This document shows positions 22,872 through 35,035 of a DNA stretch of 64,000 nt, piece by piece. The position numbers were made by a program, and so were the translations under genes. The DNA lies in the NCBI GenBank assembly GCA_002964805.2, contig PUDQ02000067.1, forward strand, positions 186,001 through 250,000. The letters run 5' to 3'. Positions within the stretch are counted from its first letter, which is position 1. Each line of letters begins with the position of its first letter. The notes under the pieces were generated by a model. That model had not been told where the DNA came from and ran no database searches. It saw only the letters and a list, made by a program, of their open reading frames with translations. This DNA comes from Trametes villosa. Taxonomy: Eukaryota; Basidiomycota; Agaricomycetes; Polyporales; Polyporaceae.

Positions 22872-24506
22872 TCAGTGTCTTCCTAACCATACATCTAGAT
22901 CTTCCAATGTCGCCGGGTCCGCAGGGAGCTCGAAGTATCGCCCGTGTTCCTTCCCGCCAACTAAGGTGCACCGGTAAGATGTATCCTTTCCCCAGCGGTA
23001 GAACACCGTTTGGACTCCGAGAGTGTATTGAAGTATGATTTCGGCGAACGACCTAATATCCGCGCGCTTGCGCTCTTCCGAGCGGGAGTCCGTCGAGGAA
23101 TGGTTCATCGTCCACGTCGCGCCCCAGACCAGAGTCTCCAGAGACGCAGGAAGAGTTTCTTCCGTAACATACTCGTCGGCTAGTGTCACCTCTCCGTGCT
23201 GTGCGCGGGAACCATCAGCATGATGAAAGACGGCGGAGATAATATGCCGGTAAGGATGGGCTTACCTGCTCTCCGAAGTCCTGTACCTCGAGAAATCTCA
23301 GCCGGGGGAACGACAGCCAGACGTCGCAGTCGGTGGGATACGCCATGCGGGTGTATCTCCCGATCTCACGGACAATCCGCAAGCTCACCAGCTGTCGGCC
23401 GAAAAGGTGGGCAATGCGAACCAACATTTCCTCATTGATTCCGTCCTGGAGGGAGAGCGAGGTGATGTTGCGGGGAGAGGATATGGCGAGGGCTAGGTAA
23501 TGTGGACACGAAAGCGTGTGTAGGTTGGGGAGTTGTCGCATGAGTATCTTGTCGGCCTTCGCTGCACCGTCGAGTACGCCATCCAAGTATGATATTGTCT
23601 GTGATGCTTCAAGTTCTGTCGGGGTCGCTGCGATGGAAGCAGGGAAGGGCGCGCACATAGCCACTTCCTCCAGGCGAGCGAAAGTCCGTAGGACCCGCAG
23701 ATCCCACCGATTAAAACAGACTGAAGTCGGAACCCCTCGGATGCGCCGCAGGAACGGCAGTTTCAGGTGGTTCATGTTCTTCAGCAGATAATGCAGCATC
23801 CACCCGGCCATACGTCCGCCTTCGTGACTGGCAAGTTCCAGCGTATGCAGCCGCCCGAGCATGGGGAGGATGCTATTGACTTGGGAGAGGCATCGGGGCG
23901 CCTCTCCATCCCGACAAAGGACACGGAGCCCACGAACGAGGCGTGCGCGCTCCGGCGACCAGCGGATGGTCGACGCGAAGTTGAGGGCGGCGGTGAGGCT
24001 GACAATCTCGGGAAATTTATAAAGCGCCTCTTCGGCGGCACCTCTCAGTGTGGAGGACAGCACTGCGACGCGCGCCAGCGAACGTTGACTAGTGAGGGCT
24101 GTGTACGCAAATATCTTGAGCCACACCTCGTTGGGGAGACAGAGGTTGTTCATCTCGCTGCTTTGTACCGTGCACGTCTCGACCGAGTCCCGTTGGCCGT
24201 GATCTGCAGAGCTATCAAGCTAAAATGATGCTATTAGTAGGCCCTGAGCGAATGGACCAATAGTCGTACCAGGGATAGTTTCGTATGACCGGCGATCGTT
24301 TCAGGCGGATGCTGCAGTAGGCCGCAGCGTGCGGAGTATCTTGAAGTGTTCAAGGTGGACGTGATGACATCGTCGTAATAGAAGGGAAGTTCCTGGAGTC
24401 GAAGCCCATCTTGCGGAGAGCAGGGAGAATCCAGTGCCGTTTGCTGAGGAGGTGCCGTACGTTGAAGGGGATTCCGCGAGCCTTCGGCGGCGTCACCACC
24501 GAGCAT
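22872..24506 (-). CDS. F-box/LRR-type protein, tandem paralog 3
   Basis: Three exons (24506-24270, 24219-23266, 23198-22872), phase-0 junctions, give 505 residues. An ATG 30 nt upstream is in frame, but the chosen one aligns with paralog 2 and gives the same 237-nt exon 1. N-terminal RLQELPFYYDD precedes the F-box at about residue 105 (LCLPNEVWLKIFAYTALTSQ). Repeats include LPMLGRLHTLELASHEGG, LPFLRRIRGVPTSV, LPNLHTLSCPHY and FPRLRFLEVQDFGEQ. The terminal exon has LPASLETLVWGATWTMNHSS and VFYRWGKDTSYRCTLVGGKE. It is clearly closer to paralog 2 than to paralog 1, which fits a recent tandem duplication. Likely an SCF substrate adaptor. Confidence 0.85.
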
Positions 24507-25326
24507 CTTGTCCTGTGCAACGGTAACAGCGCTCATAAGGTAGCTTAGAACCGCGGATGATGCTAGGGGAGAACTTCGGGCGCACGAGAGACTGCAATGG
24601 CTAATGAACCACTCAGAAGAGCTGCCCGCTATTTGTACCGACATTCGCATAGTCTCCCGTCGGAGTGGTACGCGTACACGACTCCGTTATCGGTACAATG
24701 CGCATCTACACGGACGAGTGCCTCAGGTAACGCTATGCTGTGCCAACCTCGTCATTCAAGTGTGATCAAAGCGGAGGAGGCGCGAACTCTACGTACTTGG
24801 TGCTGCCTTGACTCGCTACCTCTGAGGCAATCGTAGTCCGAGCGCCTGGCCCAAGCGTTGTTGGAGGTCTTGTCGCGATTTTGCCTGCACCGTGACAAAG
24901 CCCGTGTTCATTGTAGGCTACGGTACATCGGCTGTTGCGGCCTTGCATCGTCGGCTAAGCTTCACCGAGAGAAGGTCGGGCGACATGAGCTCGAATTGAA
25001 AGTTCAGCAACGCCGCAAACTCCGATCAATCGGAGCAGTATACTCAGGCATACTCAGCAGGCAGTGAGTTGAACCCCGACAAGGAATTCTGTAACTCCTC
25101 GACCTCCGCAACTTGATGTCGCGCCGAAGAAGGGAACGGCCTGAGGCTAATCGACTCGAAGTATCTTCCTGAACGACCATCTAGCTGGTCTTGCGCACGT
25201 TGTGGGCATCCTGCATGCACCTGAGAGGGCTGCTGTAATTCGGGGAGAGTTGTTTCGCCATCATGTAGCTTCTGACGCAGATCCTACGTCAGTATACTCT
25301 TCGTACCTGGACCAATACATGACGAT
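24507..25326. other. Upstream region of F-box paralog 3, duplicated
   Basis: The first 250 nt mirror the region upstream of paralog 2, including a minus-strand TACAAATAGC about 125 nt from the start. The remainder up to the serine hydrolase shows nothing recognisable. Confidence 0.5.
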
Positions 25327-27437
25327 CTAGACCCTCGCAAACCAAGCATCCGCCACCTCCCGCTCCGTACCTCCCGTGCGCCTCCGCCTCGCCTCGACGG
25401 CCTCCTCGTCAATCAGCAGCGCGAACCCCTCTACCTCTCCCCCGCGCACCACAAACACCGCGCGCCCCTCAGAGAGCCCTGGCTCGAGCCACTCAAACGC
25501 GCTCGTGTCCCGCCCGTATCCGTGCGGGAACAGCGCCGTGAACGCGACGGAGAAGGTGTCGCGCGAGAGATGACGGAGGCGGACGTGCGTGGACAGCACG
25601 CTGGGGTAGGCGCCGTACAGCTCGAGGGGGGCGGGGTCCGTCGCGGGCCCGTCGAGTGCGGAGAAGGCGGCGAGGACGCCTGTGGAAGCGGAGGAGGCGT
25701 TGGTCGGGGAGCAGAGGGTGACGGATCCGTAGCCGGAGGAAACGTATGTTCCGGTGTAGGCGGCGGCTAGGTCGAGCGACGGTGGCTTGCTTGTGACGTT
25801 GTCCAGGGTATGAGCGACTTTCTCGGTCGCTCTATGGTAAAGTTGGCGTTAGCCAGTGCTACTTTGAGTACGGTGATATGGCTCAGATATACTTACACCT
25901 TAGGGTGGACGACTAGGGAGCCGCTTGTCCGGTTCAGCACATCGTCGAACGCGCGCTTCAGGATCGCGAGCGCGTGTTTCCCTTGCTCGTCGGCGTTGAT
26001 CAGGACGACGACCCCGAGGTTGCTTCTAGGGGAGAACGCTGTGTGCGTCGAGAAACCAGGGATACCTCCAGTGTGCGAGACCACCTGCAGCCCTACTCAG
26101 ACCAAGTCGTGTCCAGATCGTTGCAAGGAGCTTACCTCGACGCCGTCGTACGTCCAACGCCGCCAGCCCATACCGTATCCGACGATCCCGGCTCCGTAGT
26201 CCTCCGTCGGAGACCCACTGACCACACTTTGGGCGGTAGTCACGGCTTCGTAGACGCTGCGCGGGAAGATCGTTGCGCCCGACACGGGATCGACGCCTTT
26301 GTTCAGCCACACCGCGAGCCACTTAACCTAATTGTACGTTGCGCGTTCATCCCCGAAGACCGCGGTGAAAATATCAGGAAGACGTACCATGTCCTCCGCG
26401 CTGGAAATAACGCCTCCCGGGCCCGCGAGGAGACGCGCGACCTCATCCGTGAACCAAAACGGGATCCGGCGGCCCTGGGGCGTCCACGAATGCGTGAGCT
26501 TCCCCGAGTTGCGCGCTTCTGACGGCGAGAAAGTGGTTGCGTCCATTTTCAGGGGCTTGAAGAGGCGTTCGACCACATACTCCGGGTAGGACATGTTCGC
26601 ATACCTCTCAATAATGCGCGACCCCAATATGTACATCTATAGAGCGCCAGGTAAGTGAGCAGCGATACGCCAATATCACACTTGCGATGAACCAACCTGG
26701 TTGTTGTACGAATGTTTCTCGCGAAGCTCGTAAGCCATGCGGAGATGTCTCATGCGCCGCACCACATCCTCTGCGGAGTCTCCTGCAATGTACGTGAGGT
26801 CGTGCCTGCTCCGAAATTTAGCCAAGCAGCACAGTTTTGTGGACATCCGAGGGAGCACGTACCGCCCCAAGCCAGATACGTGCCCCAGTACGTCGCGTAT
26901 GCTCGCTGCGCGGGTAGCCCAGACGTCGTTCAGCCGCCACTCCTCTGGCAGAATGGCAGCAACCTTGGTGTCCCAGTCTAGGCGCGATACTCCGGCGGGC
27001 AGAGGCGTCACGTTGTGCCCGTGGGCGAAGTCATCGATGAGCAGCCCGAGTGAAGTCGCGAGGAATGCTTTGGAGCACGAGGCCAGGCCGAACAGGCTCT
27101 GCCAGGTTCAAGAGTAGTTGCGGCAGCGTTTTAGTAGAGACCCGTGGGCGACACTCACGTCTGGAGCGAGGTCGTGTCCATCTCCGGCCTCGCTCTTGCG
27201 GCCCCAAGAGGCAGTTTCTACATGGGGCTCTTGGTTGTCTCCGGAAAGCCGAACAGCGCCGACTGATATCCCCGGGATGGATGCACTTTCCCTCAAATCC
27301 TGCACGAAGGCATGAAAGTCCGGGGAAAGAAGCGAGCCTTCTGCACGGAATGATGCTGAGTTGGAGTGCATGTTCAAAGACATTTGCGCGATGGCACTAG
27401 CAAGTGCGGAACGGACGAGGATCCCTAGGGCGAGCAT
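25327..27437 (-). CDS. Secreted beta-lactamase-fold serine hydrolase, copy A
   Basis: Seven exons (27437-27159, 27098-26863, 26805-26697, 26636-26388, 26327-26136, 26084-25897, 25831-25327) give 585 residues. The N-terminus looks like a signal peptide (MLALGILVRSALASAIA). The fold's three catalytic motifs are present: SCSK (Ser about 100, Lys about 103), YNN (Tyr about 205) and HTGG (about 359), with the usual supporting phrases LDWDTKVAAILPEEWRL, HVSGLGR, GYGMGWRRWTYDG and LGVVVLINAD. A C-terminal extension of about 150 residues (AAAYTGTYVSSGYGSVTLC onward) is typical of fungal relatives annotated ARB_00930-like. The family (Pfam beta-lactamase PF00144) includes esterases, peptidases and the acyltransferase LovD, so the substrate is open. 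Exon sizes and phases match copy B almost exactly. Confidence 0.9.
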
Positions 27438-28796
27438 ACCGAATTGAAAGACGTCAGTGTATATATACATCAAATCCAGGAAGACGTCGCATACAACACT
27501 CACACCGAATTTCCGAAGTGCGCTGCGCTTCCGAGGTACAAGCAAACGCAGATAGTACGCTAGAGACACGGTGTACGTCAACGTGGACGCTTGGAGCAAC
27601 GTCTGCGTACTGCGACCATGGCTCGTCAGTTCGATCAAGTGACCTATTACGCAGTAAAAACGCGCTCACCTCTACTAGAGATCAATTGCCAATGCACTGC
27701 GCTGCGAAGCCGCAGTACCAGAGCGCAGGCTCGGTACTAGGATGTAGCTGCGTATTTCGCAGGCGACATTCAGCTCGAAGCTTGCTACATCGCACGACAT
27801 GTCAGGCTCATTCTGTGGCCAAATTTACCCATTAGATGACCATGATCCGCAGCATGGTGTATATAGAAGTTGGTGCAGATGGTGGCTGAGGGAGTGTAGA
27901 GCGAGAGTGAAACTGGCTGTATTTCCGGCAACGCTCGGGGTTTGCCGGAACTCGATTCGCGGCGACGCGTCCGGCGCCTATCCTCCTTTTGTGCGCCTCC
28001 CTGCGCCTCCTGCGCGAGCGCTGAGCCCATTGGCAGCTTGCGTGCAGGCTTCCACCCTCCTAATGCTCTGCGCTCTCCGTATTTGTGACTATAGCGCATA
28101 CAAAGGCTTGGATTTACTGGAAGGCTGTTGTGCCTTTGCCGATAATGGCCCAGTCTAGCGCACGCCGCGGCATCATCACTGTCTCCTGCACGAATTCGCG
28201 GTCCGGGCGAATAGTTACTGTCACCGTTCATCTCGTCCTGCTGAAGAAGAGCAGATCTATACAGGACTTTTTCTTTCAAGCTGGGGGCATCCGCTGATGG
28301 CGTGTGGATGGTCATATCTGACGGCCGACATGAAATCAGCTAACTCTGGCAGAAGAGATGTATCAGAAAATGTGGTTGCGCGGCGACACTGGGCTTTCAC
28401 CCTTTCTCCTGCCAAGTGCGATTATTCGGTGGGTCCCATCAAGCTGAAATATCGGTAAGACTGACATTGTAACATTACCTCGGTCGACGGCCTGCGCTGA
28501 TGTAACACGACAGCTCTTCTACTTCGTCCTGGTATCAGACAAACGGGAGCATCCGGTCCTTCGACTACGAGTTTAGAGCGATGCTTCGCGTGCACAACAC
28601 GTCTTCTTGCCGCAGGAGCCCAACATAAGCCACTCAGTCCATCTCGTGAGTGCACAACATACATCTGAGTATCATCAGCATGTCCGCAAACAGAAGCAAC
28701 GACCTAAGCTCTAATAAATACGCCTCTGGGATGCGCTAGGATGCCCCAACCCAGTATCTGCGCACCTTCACTCTCATTGGCTCGGAGATCGGAAGA
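27438..28796. other. Intergenic between divergent serine hydrolase A and DUF6533 gene 1
   Basis: This long interval carries two divergent promoters. I found no coding exon with a domain or any RNA gene. Confidence 0.45.
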
Positions 28797-30535
28797 ATGC
28801 TACCTCCAGACTCTGCTGCTCTCATCTACGAGTCCGTGTGAGTCATCGCTGCTCAACGTATGGTACTGGACCGGGTGGTAATATCAACGTGGTCTGCGCA
28901 GGACTCAACAGAAGCGATGTGACGTGGCAACGATGGGTGGGTGGCATTTCTCTCTCATCGCACGATGGATATTGGTGGTACTCATCGGCGACAGTCGTAC
29001 TGGTATATGATGCGCTTCTTACCGCCGACCGCGAGTACCGCTACGTCTGGCGAACATCGAAGAGCCGACTCTCGCGCATCTTATACGCATACAACAGGTA
29101 CATGCTGCTTGTATGCTACGTCATAGAACTTGGCACGATTCCGCCCATATCGGACACCGTGAGTGAGGTATTCTGTTGTTCTATCTTCACAGATCGGGGA
29201 GAACCTACATGCATAGAGGTAGGCGTATATCTTGTAGGCGTCATGATATACACTCTGACGCCGTACCCACCCAAAGCTGCACATCAATCTACTGGGTCTC
29301 TTTCGCGGTGCTTGTCCTTAGCCAACTCGGACCTTCCGGTGAGTGCCCTGCGATAATCCACGATAACCCCGGACGCTGATGCTTCAGGCTAGCCTTCACG
29401 ACCCTTAGGATCTACGCGCTTTCAAGGGGGAGTAAAATTTTAGGCAGTATCGCCCTCGCGCTCGGACTTATACCCTTCGGCATCAATGCGGTGCGCGCCC
29501 TCACTATCATTTCTCCTCCTTTCGGCCGTTACTGAGGACGGCGGCCGCAGAGCACCGCGTATCGCAGCGCTCCAGCCAATCTCCCCGCGCCATTCAATTG
29601 CTGGGGTTTCACCACAAAGAGCACAAGCCTGTATACGGGGTGAGTAACTCCAGGCTCGTGATAGGGGCACCTTGGCTGTCTTTCCACGTACGCAGCTCAC
29701 CAGACATCTTTCAGACGTACGTGATGCGGCTGCGGCCGCTCCGCCGAGCTTTTGTGAATGTGTGGTGGCTGACCCGCTAGCAGTGGCGATTACCGCGGGT
29801 AGCTGCAGGCTTCTCGTGGACACGCTGGCCGTCGTCGTCACCTGGCGCCGAACATCCACAGCGAGCCGTCCGTCGACGGGCCCGTCGAAGCGGCCGTCCC
29901 TCGAACAGGTTCTGTGGCAAGATGGTATGTCCAACGCCACCATAGAGACGCTTTGCTGACTCGTCCCGATTGAAGGAAATATCTACTTCTGGTTCGACCT
30001 TGTTACTTTGCGCATCTCACCGCAAGGCCTGACAGATGCGCATGCAGCGGGCTGGTGTCCCTAAACATTGTGAACCTGGCGCTCGTGTTGCTCTCGGTGC
30101 GTAAGCGATTGCATATCCTGCGCTCTGCGTTCTTCAACTATCTCATATTGTAGGACACCATCAACCCGGGCGAGGGCTCGTATGTCCTGCTATTCATAGA
30201 CCCGTAAGGCCCCCACTGGCATGCCTTCCCGGCTTATGGTCGTTACTCACCTGATGCGCAGCCTTACCGCCGTCTTGAGTAGCCGCTTCCTCCTCGACCT
30301 CCACGAGACCAACGCGCGGCTCGAGGGCACAGAGGGATCGATATCCTCGCTTTCGTTCAACATCGCCAACGGCTCGCACCAGAGGGCGGAGTCGCCTGGG
30401 ATGCCGCAGTTCCTCCACACCGTCGGAGGGCCTGTCCTGTCATTCGCTCACGACCATACAGAGCCCGGGAACATTCCACCGCAGCCTCAGCCGCCACGCA
30501 GACGAGAGTGTGAGTACGAGCAGGAACTTGAGTGA
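28797..30535 (+). CDS. DUF6533 multi-spanning membrane protein 1
   Basis: Thirteen exons: 28797-28837, 28902-28936, 28995-29158, 29217-29218, 29277-29338, 29393-29490, 29551-29639, 29715-29716, 29781-29924, 29976-29991, 30048-30096, 30154-30203, 30262-30535. Total 1026 nt, 341 residues. Family features: N-terminal VYDALLTADREYRYVWR, the span after ISDTSC, FTTLRIYALSRGSK, LLVDTLAVVVTW, SLEQVLWQDGNIYF, SYVLLFIDP and the cytosolic SRFLLDLHETNARLEG. The hydrophobic segments suggest about seven spans, as in other DUF6533 proteins of Agaricomycetes, which have no known function. The frame closes only with two 2-nt exons (29217-29218 AG and 29715-29716 AC). The same arrangement is needed in paralog 3. 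The gene is divergent from serine hydrolase A. Confidence 0.8.
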
Positions 30536-30759
30536 GGCCGAAGAATGGAAGGGCTGGCGCGACGCGCCGTGTTCTCTGCTCGTCGGTCGACTCCCACTTG
30601 ATGGGTAACTACACATCGCTCTACCTTTATATGATAATCCGTGGCTTAGAAGGCGCCCATAAACCACGGCACGGCTTTGGACATGAAGACTCTCACTCGT
30701 GCTTGACTCGCTCCAAAATGATCATACATGCGTAAGGAGGCGCCAACTTCTAGCACGGC

Positions 30760-33700
30760 TCAGATCTCCAAGAAACCAACCTCCTTCCAGTACCGCAGCC
30801 ACTTCAGCGCGTCGTCCTTACCCAGCGGCTGCAAATGCGCCAACGCCCCCGACGCCACGACCGCTCTCGCGGTGTCGAACTTCAGCTCCTTTGTCGACAT
30901 CGCGGCCTCGAAGAACGGCAGGAGGTTGTGCGCGGAGTCGTGCACGCCGACGTTCGGCCCTTCTGCCGCGACTTTCGCGGACTCGCGTAGCTTCGCGAGC
31001 CACTCGGACGGGGCGACGAGCGGTACGCCGAGGGTTTCCGCGATGGGACCGAACACCGCGCTCCAGGGGACGGGATGGGGCGCGCTAAGGTGCAGCACCT
31101 GCTCCCCGCTGTAGAGCATTTCGAGCAGAGCGGATGCCGCGACATCCACTGGGACCCAGGAGACGGTCTGCACATGCTTCCGATAAGCTTGCAGCCGCAA
31201 TAAAACGTGGGCGTTACTCACGTCCTCCGCAGCGGGTATGGATCCCAGACGCTTGCTCGCGCGCACGAGCGCAGGAACCCACTCGGACGTACTCCAGCCT
31301 CCGACACGCGTGTCGCCGCTCAGCTGGCCGACGCGCACGACCGTAGTCCGGAGGCCGGTCTCCTTCGCGGCGCGACCGAGTACCTGCTCTGTGACCCACT
31401 TGCTCTCGCCGTACCCTTGGCCGATTGCGAGCTCGGGCCCGAAGTCGAGGGTTTCAGACACAGGAGTGTCGAGGGGGTGGTCTGGCAGGCGTGTCAGCAT
31501 AAGCGCGGCTCAAAGGCGCGAGCGAGTGAGAGGCGTACTCTGCGCCGAAGTGATAGAGCTGACAAAGAGAAGTCTTGGCCCTCCTGGCTGGGGCGAGCTC
31601 AGCGCGAGGTCGAGCAAGTTGCGCGCGCCTGCGATGAGCGGCTCGAAGGAGGGCAAGGTGACGTTGAAGTCGACTCTCCAAGCTACATAATGTTCAGTAC
31701 CACTTTACTTCCAACGCCTTGGAAAACCGCTCACCGTTGTGCAAGATAGCCGTAACTGAGTCCCGCAACTGGAGGGCACAAGTCGATGGGCGAATACATC
31801 CGTGTCCAGAATTAACTCACCTCTGCATATGTCTTCTCATCGAAGCCGAAGGAGGGCTTGTTCAGATCCGCAGGCAGGAACGTGACTTTTCCCCCGTCCA
31901 AAAGGGCGGGATCCAAGCCCCACGTCTTCAACGCCTCGCGCTGCCTCGCCTCGAGCTTCGCGACGTCCCCGTTTGGCTCACGGTTGAGGGCATACACGCG
32001 CGCGACCTCCGGCTTCTGCACGAGCTGCGCGAGGAGATGAGACCCAACACGCCCGGTGGTACCCGTAACCAGGAGTGTCTCGCTCGCGACCGCGGAAACG
32101 GGGTCTTCGGCAGTGAGGGATTCCCAGCTGGGACTGGGCCACTTGGCGCTGTACTTCTCGACGAGCGCCTTCATCTGCTCGAGGCGCGCTGCGCGTTCCG
32201 CGTCCTTGTCGACGCTCTTCCCGGACACGAGCCCGTGCAGGAAGTCGCTGAGGCCGGCGATCGTCGGGTGGAGATAGACGAAGTTCGCAGGAGCGTCATG
32301 TGTGGACACCTTGGTCGTCGTGCGCACAGCGTGCAGGATTGTGTTCCGAATCCAGGTGGCCTGCAGGCTAGGGAGCAAAGCCGTTGAGATTTCGGGAAAG
32401 CTGCAAGCGTGGTACAAGACGACACTCACCTATCACATCCTTGTTGGAACAGGTCGTCTTCGTCGCCGATGTCTTGGGCACGGAGAACCGTCTTCACGAC
32501 AGCGCGCACGTATTCGCGTACACTGTCGGCCGTCCATTCTTCGGGCGCGGGCACGTCCACCTGAGACGACTCCTCGACGCGCTTGTAGAGCTCTTCAACC
32601 TCCTCCGCGTATTCGGCGAGGGAGACGTGGCGACGCGGGGTTCCCTTCGCGGTGAACTGGAACGGCCTGTCCGGCTTCGTGACGGTGATCATCTGGTCCA
32701 CATGCATCAGCGTTCGTATCGGGGGTACTGAACCCGGCAAAAGCGTATCTACGTACCTCTTTGAATATGCGCGAGTGCGACGGCGCGAAGTTGTTCGCGC
32801 GTTCTACTGTCGGCCTAATCGATAGCGTCCGCTACTCAGCTCAATGATCATTGTCACAACAGATGCGTACATACCATATCGCGTTGCGGAACTCTTCGAG
32901 CTTCTTCTCGTCGCTGGGCTCGAACGGCTCGTGCGGCTGGATGATGACGCCGTTCTGGAAGCGGCCACGACCAAAGATGATGGCCGCATGGACATGCGGG
33001 TCTTGCAGCAAGATGGCCTCTAGAGTGATGTACGTTAGGCACTTCGTCCGCTGAAGGGGCGCCAGCTAGATACTATACGTACCGAGAGGCACCGGATTGG
33101 TCTATTCCCAAGATTGGTTAATGTGATTGCTCAAAAACCACATGCAACGGGTGGATTACCTTCTCGCCCGTGGACAGGATGATCTGGTCGTCCGCCCGAC
33201 CATAGACTCTGTAGATGTTGGGGTCGTCAGGGTGCTCCTCGAACAGATCGCTTGTAGCGTAAGCTGGGCGGCCATTGACCTCGGTGTTGAAGGCATTGGG
33301 AGACCATGTCGGGGAATCCTAGGATAGGCCGGAATGGTACTCAGCATACTTGGTTAATATGCTTGCGGATGAGGCTTACCACGACGACAGGCTCGAAGAC
33401 GCGCGGAAGTCCCTCCTGGTACACGCGGATGAACTCAACAGGTTGAGAGAACGAGAAGTACTGCCATCTATCGCGCGGGATCTTGCTCTGGTCGGGCAGG
33501 ATGTTACCGCAGGCGCCGATCTCGGTCCTGTGCATATGCTCATGAGATCTCGGCCTCGCGGCGTAGTACGAGTATGGGGATGCTCACATGCCGAAGCCAG
33601 TCACCAGCTTGATGCCCTCGTCGAGCAGGAACTCGCCGACCTCCTCGCTGAGCATCGCACCGGCATAGAACTGGGGCGAGAATGAGCATCTGTGTATATA

Positions 33701-35035
33701 GTGTCTGAAACAACCTACCAACGCCGAGAGCTTCTTCAGCTCAGAGACCTGCGCAGGGTTGCGAGCCCATGCCTACCAAACGAGAGTGAGCAACGCGGGG
33801 AGTGAATAGCTTGAGCTGGGACGTTACCTCGATCATCGCAGGGACGCAAATGATAGCAGTACACTGTGCCGCAACTAGTGCCTGCATAAGAGTGTCCGGC
33901 GTCGGGATTGTAGGAGGTGACGACGGCCGGAAGTGGCCTATCACACCCCCTGTGCAAACCTGTGTGCTGTTGTTGAGAGAAGGGCACACGAGACGAATAA
34001 ATAGGGTCTTACGGCGTATGGGATGCCGATTGCACCCATAATGTCTGTTGCGCACAGTTGTTAGTCAAAACATTCTTCAAGCTAGGGGGGGATCGTTGCA
34101 CTTACGGAACATTGGCAACATGTGCATGGAGACGCGCACGCCGCACATGTCGAAGTCGCCGAAATCTGGGAGAACACGGGTCAATGCGTCGTAGCTTGAC
34201 CAGGGCTGTCTACTACGCACAGCTAAGGAACCCCCATCGAGTTAGGGCACGATGAGTGAGAGTGATCGGCTTGGGGAAGGAAGTGGATCCTGGAACGGGT
34301 TGGGGGTAAGATGCTGTATGCATCCTGGCGAAGACTGAGACTTACCGGAGGAGTGCAATATGATAGCAGGCTTGTCTGCGTGAAGGGCGCCCATCTTGAC
34401 ATCGACCTCCAGGTCATTTCCGCTGTATAGGTCGGCAAACTGAGGGATGGGGAGGAGGTTGAGCTCGTGGCCCTCCTTTGCGAGCTGTTCCTGGGCCTCG
34501 TGCGCGAGGCGCTGCATGTTCGCGTCCGGGCTGACGAGGAGATCGTGAACGGACATCCTCCGTACCAGGTGAGCGATAGCTACGGCCGAGTTCCGGACCG
34601 AGATGGGGAAAGCGGTGTATCCGAGATGCATGATCCCGGTGAGCAGCGTCGTGAGCGTGATATTGTCTACTCGACGGGTTAATAGTAGCAGTAGGGCCGC
34701 ACGTTCGACAAGTGCTTACCAGCGACAGCAAGGACGCCCACTACGGGGGGCTTGTCATCGCCCTGAGTCGTGAGCGATGGAGACGGGGAGTGCACATGCT
34801 CCTTGATGAAGTGGGCCGCCTTGCGGATCGCGGGGTATACCTCCTTGTAGCGCAGCTCGCGAACCGCGCCATGTTTGTCGTCGTACACTATCACGGGGTG
34901 ATCCGGGCTCTTCTCCGCATGGAATGCGAATAGCTCGGGGATGGTCTCCTCGCCGTAAAAAGGCGGGCGTGTCCAGGTGGTGCTGTTCACGCCCTGCTGG
35001 GTCTTGATCTTCAGTCTGTCGGAGAGGTCTGGCAT
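30760..35035 (-). CDS. NRPS-like adenylate-forming reductase (A-T-R)
   Basis: Nineteen exons: 35035-34720, 34666-34346, 34289-34221, 34165-34106, 34044-34013, 33959-33828, 33772-33719, 33670-33588, 33527-33380, 33318-33160, 33101-33083, 33019-32875, 32814-32757, 32692-32430, 32367-31821, 31768-31735, 31682-31539, 31481-31222, 31167-30760. Total 1083 residues. The adenylation domain (about 20-540) has HSSGSTSFPKPITLTH, GFGMTEIG and YGRADDQIILSTGEK. The carrier domain has GCDSL with the phosphopantetheine serine near 620. The reductase domain has TGTTGRVGSH (about 722) for NADPH and YGESK (about 885) as catalytic pair. Such enzymes activate a carboxylic acid with ATP, load it as a thioester and release it reductively as an aldehyde or alcohol. 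They differ from L-aminoadipate reductase in lacking its N-terminal part and are common in basidiomycetes. The substrate cannot be predicted here. A carrier-protein phosphopantetheinyl transferase from elsewhere in the genome would be needed. Confidence 0.93.

Noticed and set aside
29976..30096. Apparent frameshift in DUF6533 gene 1 between IYFWF and GLVSLN
   Set aside because: Compared with a continuous exon the segment is 5 nt too long against gene 2. All three paralogs instead support an intron after TTC TG (29992-30047 in gene 1, 51 nt in gene 2, 63 nt in gene 3) with a branch site. Using it restores the frame and gives the expected IYF-x-xLVS sequence.
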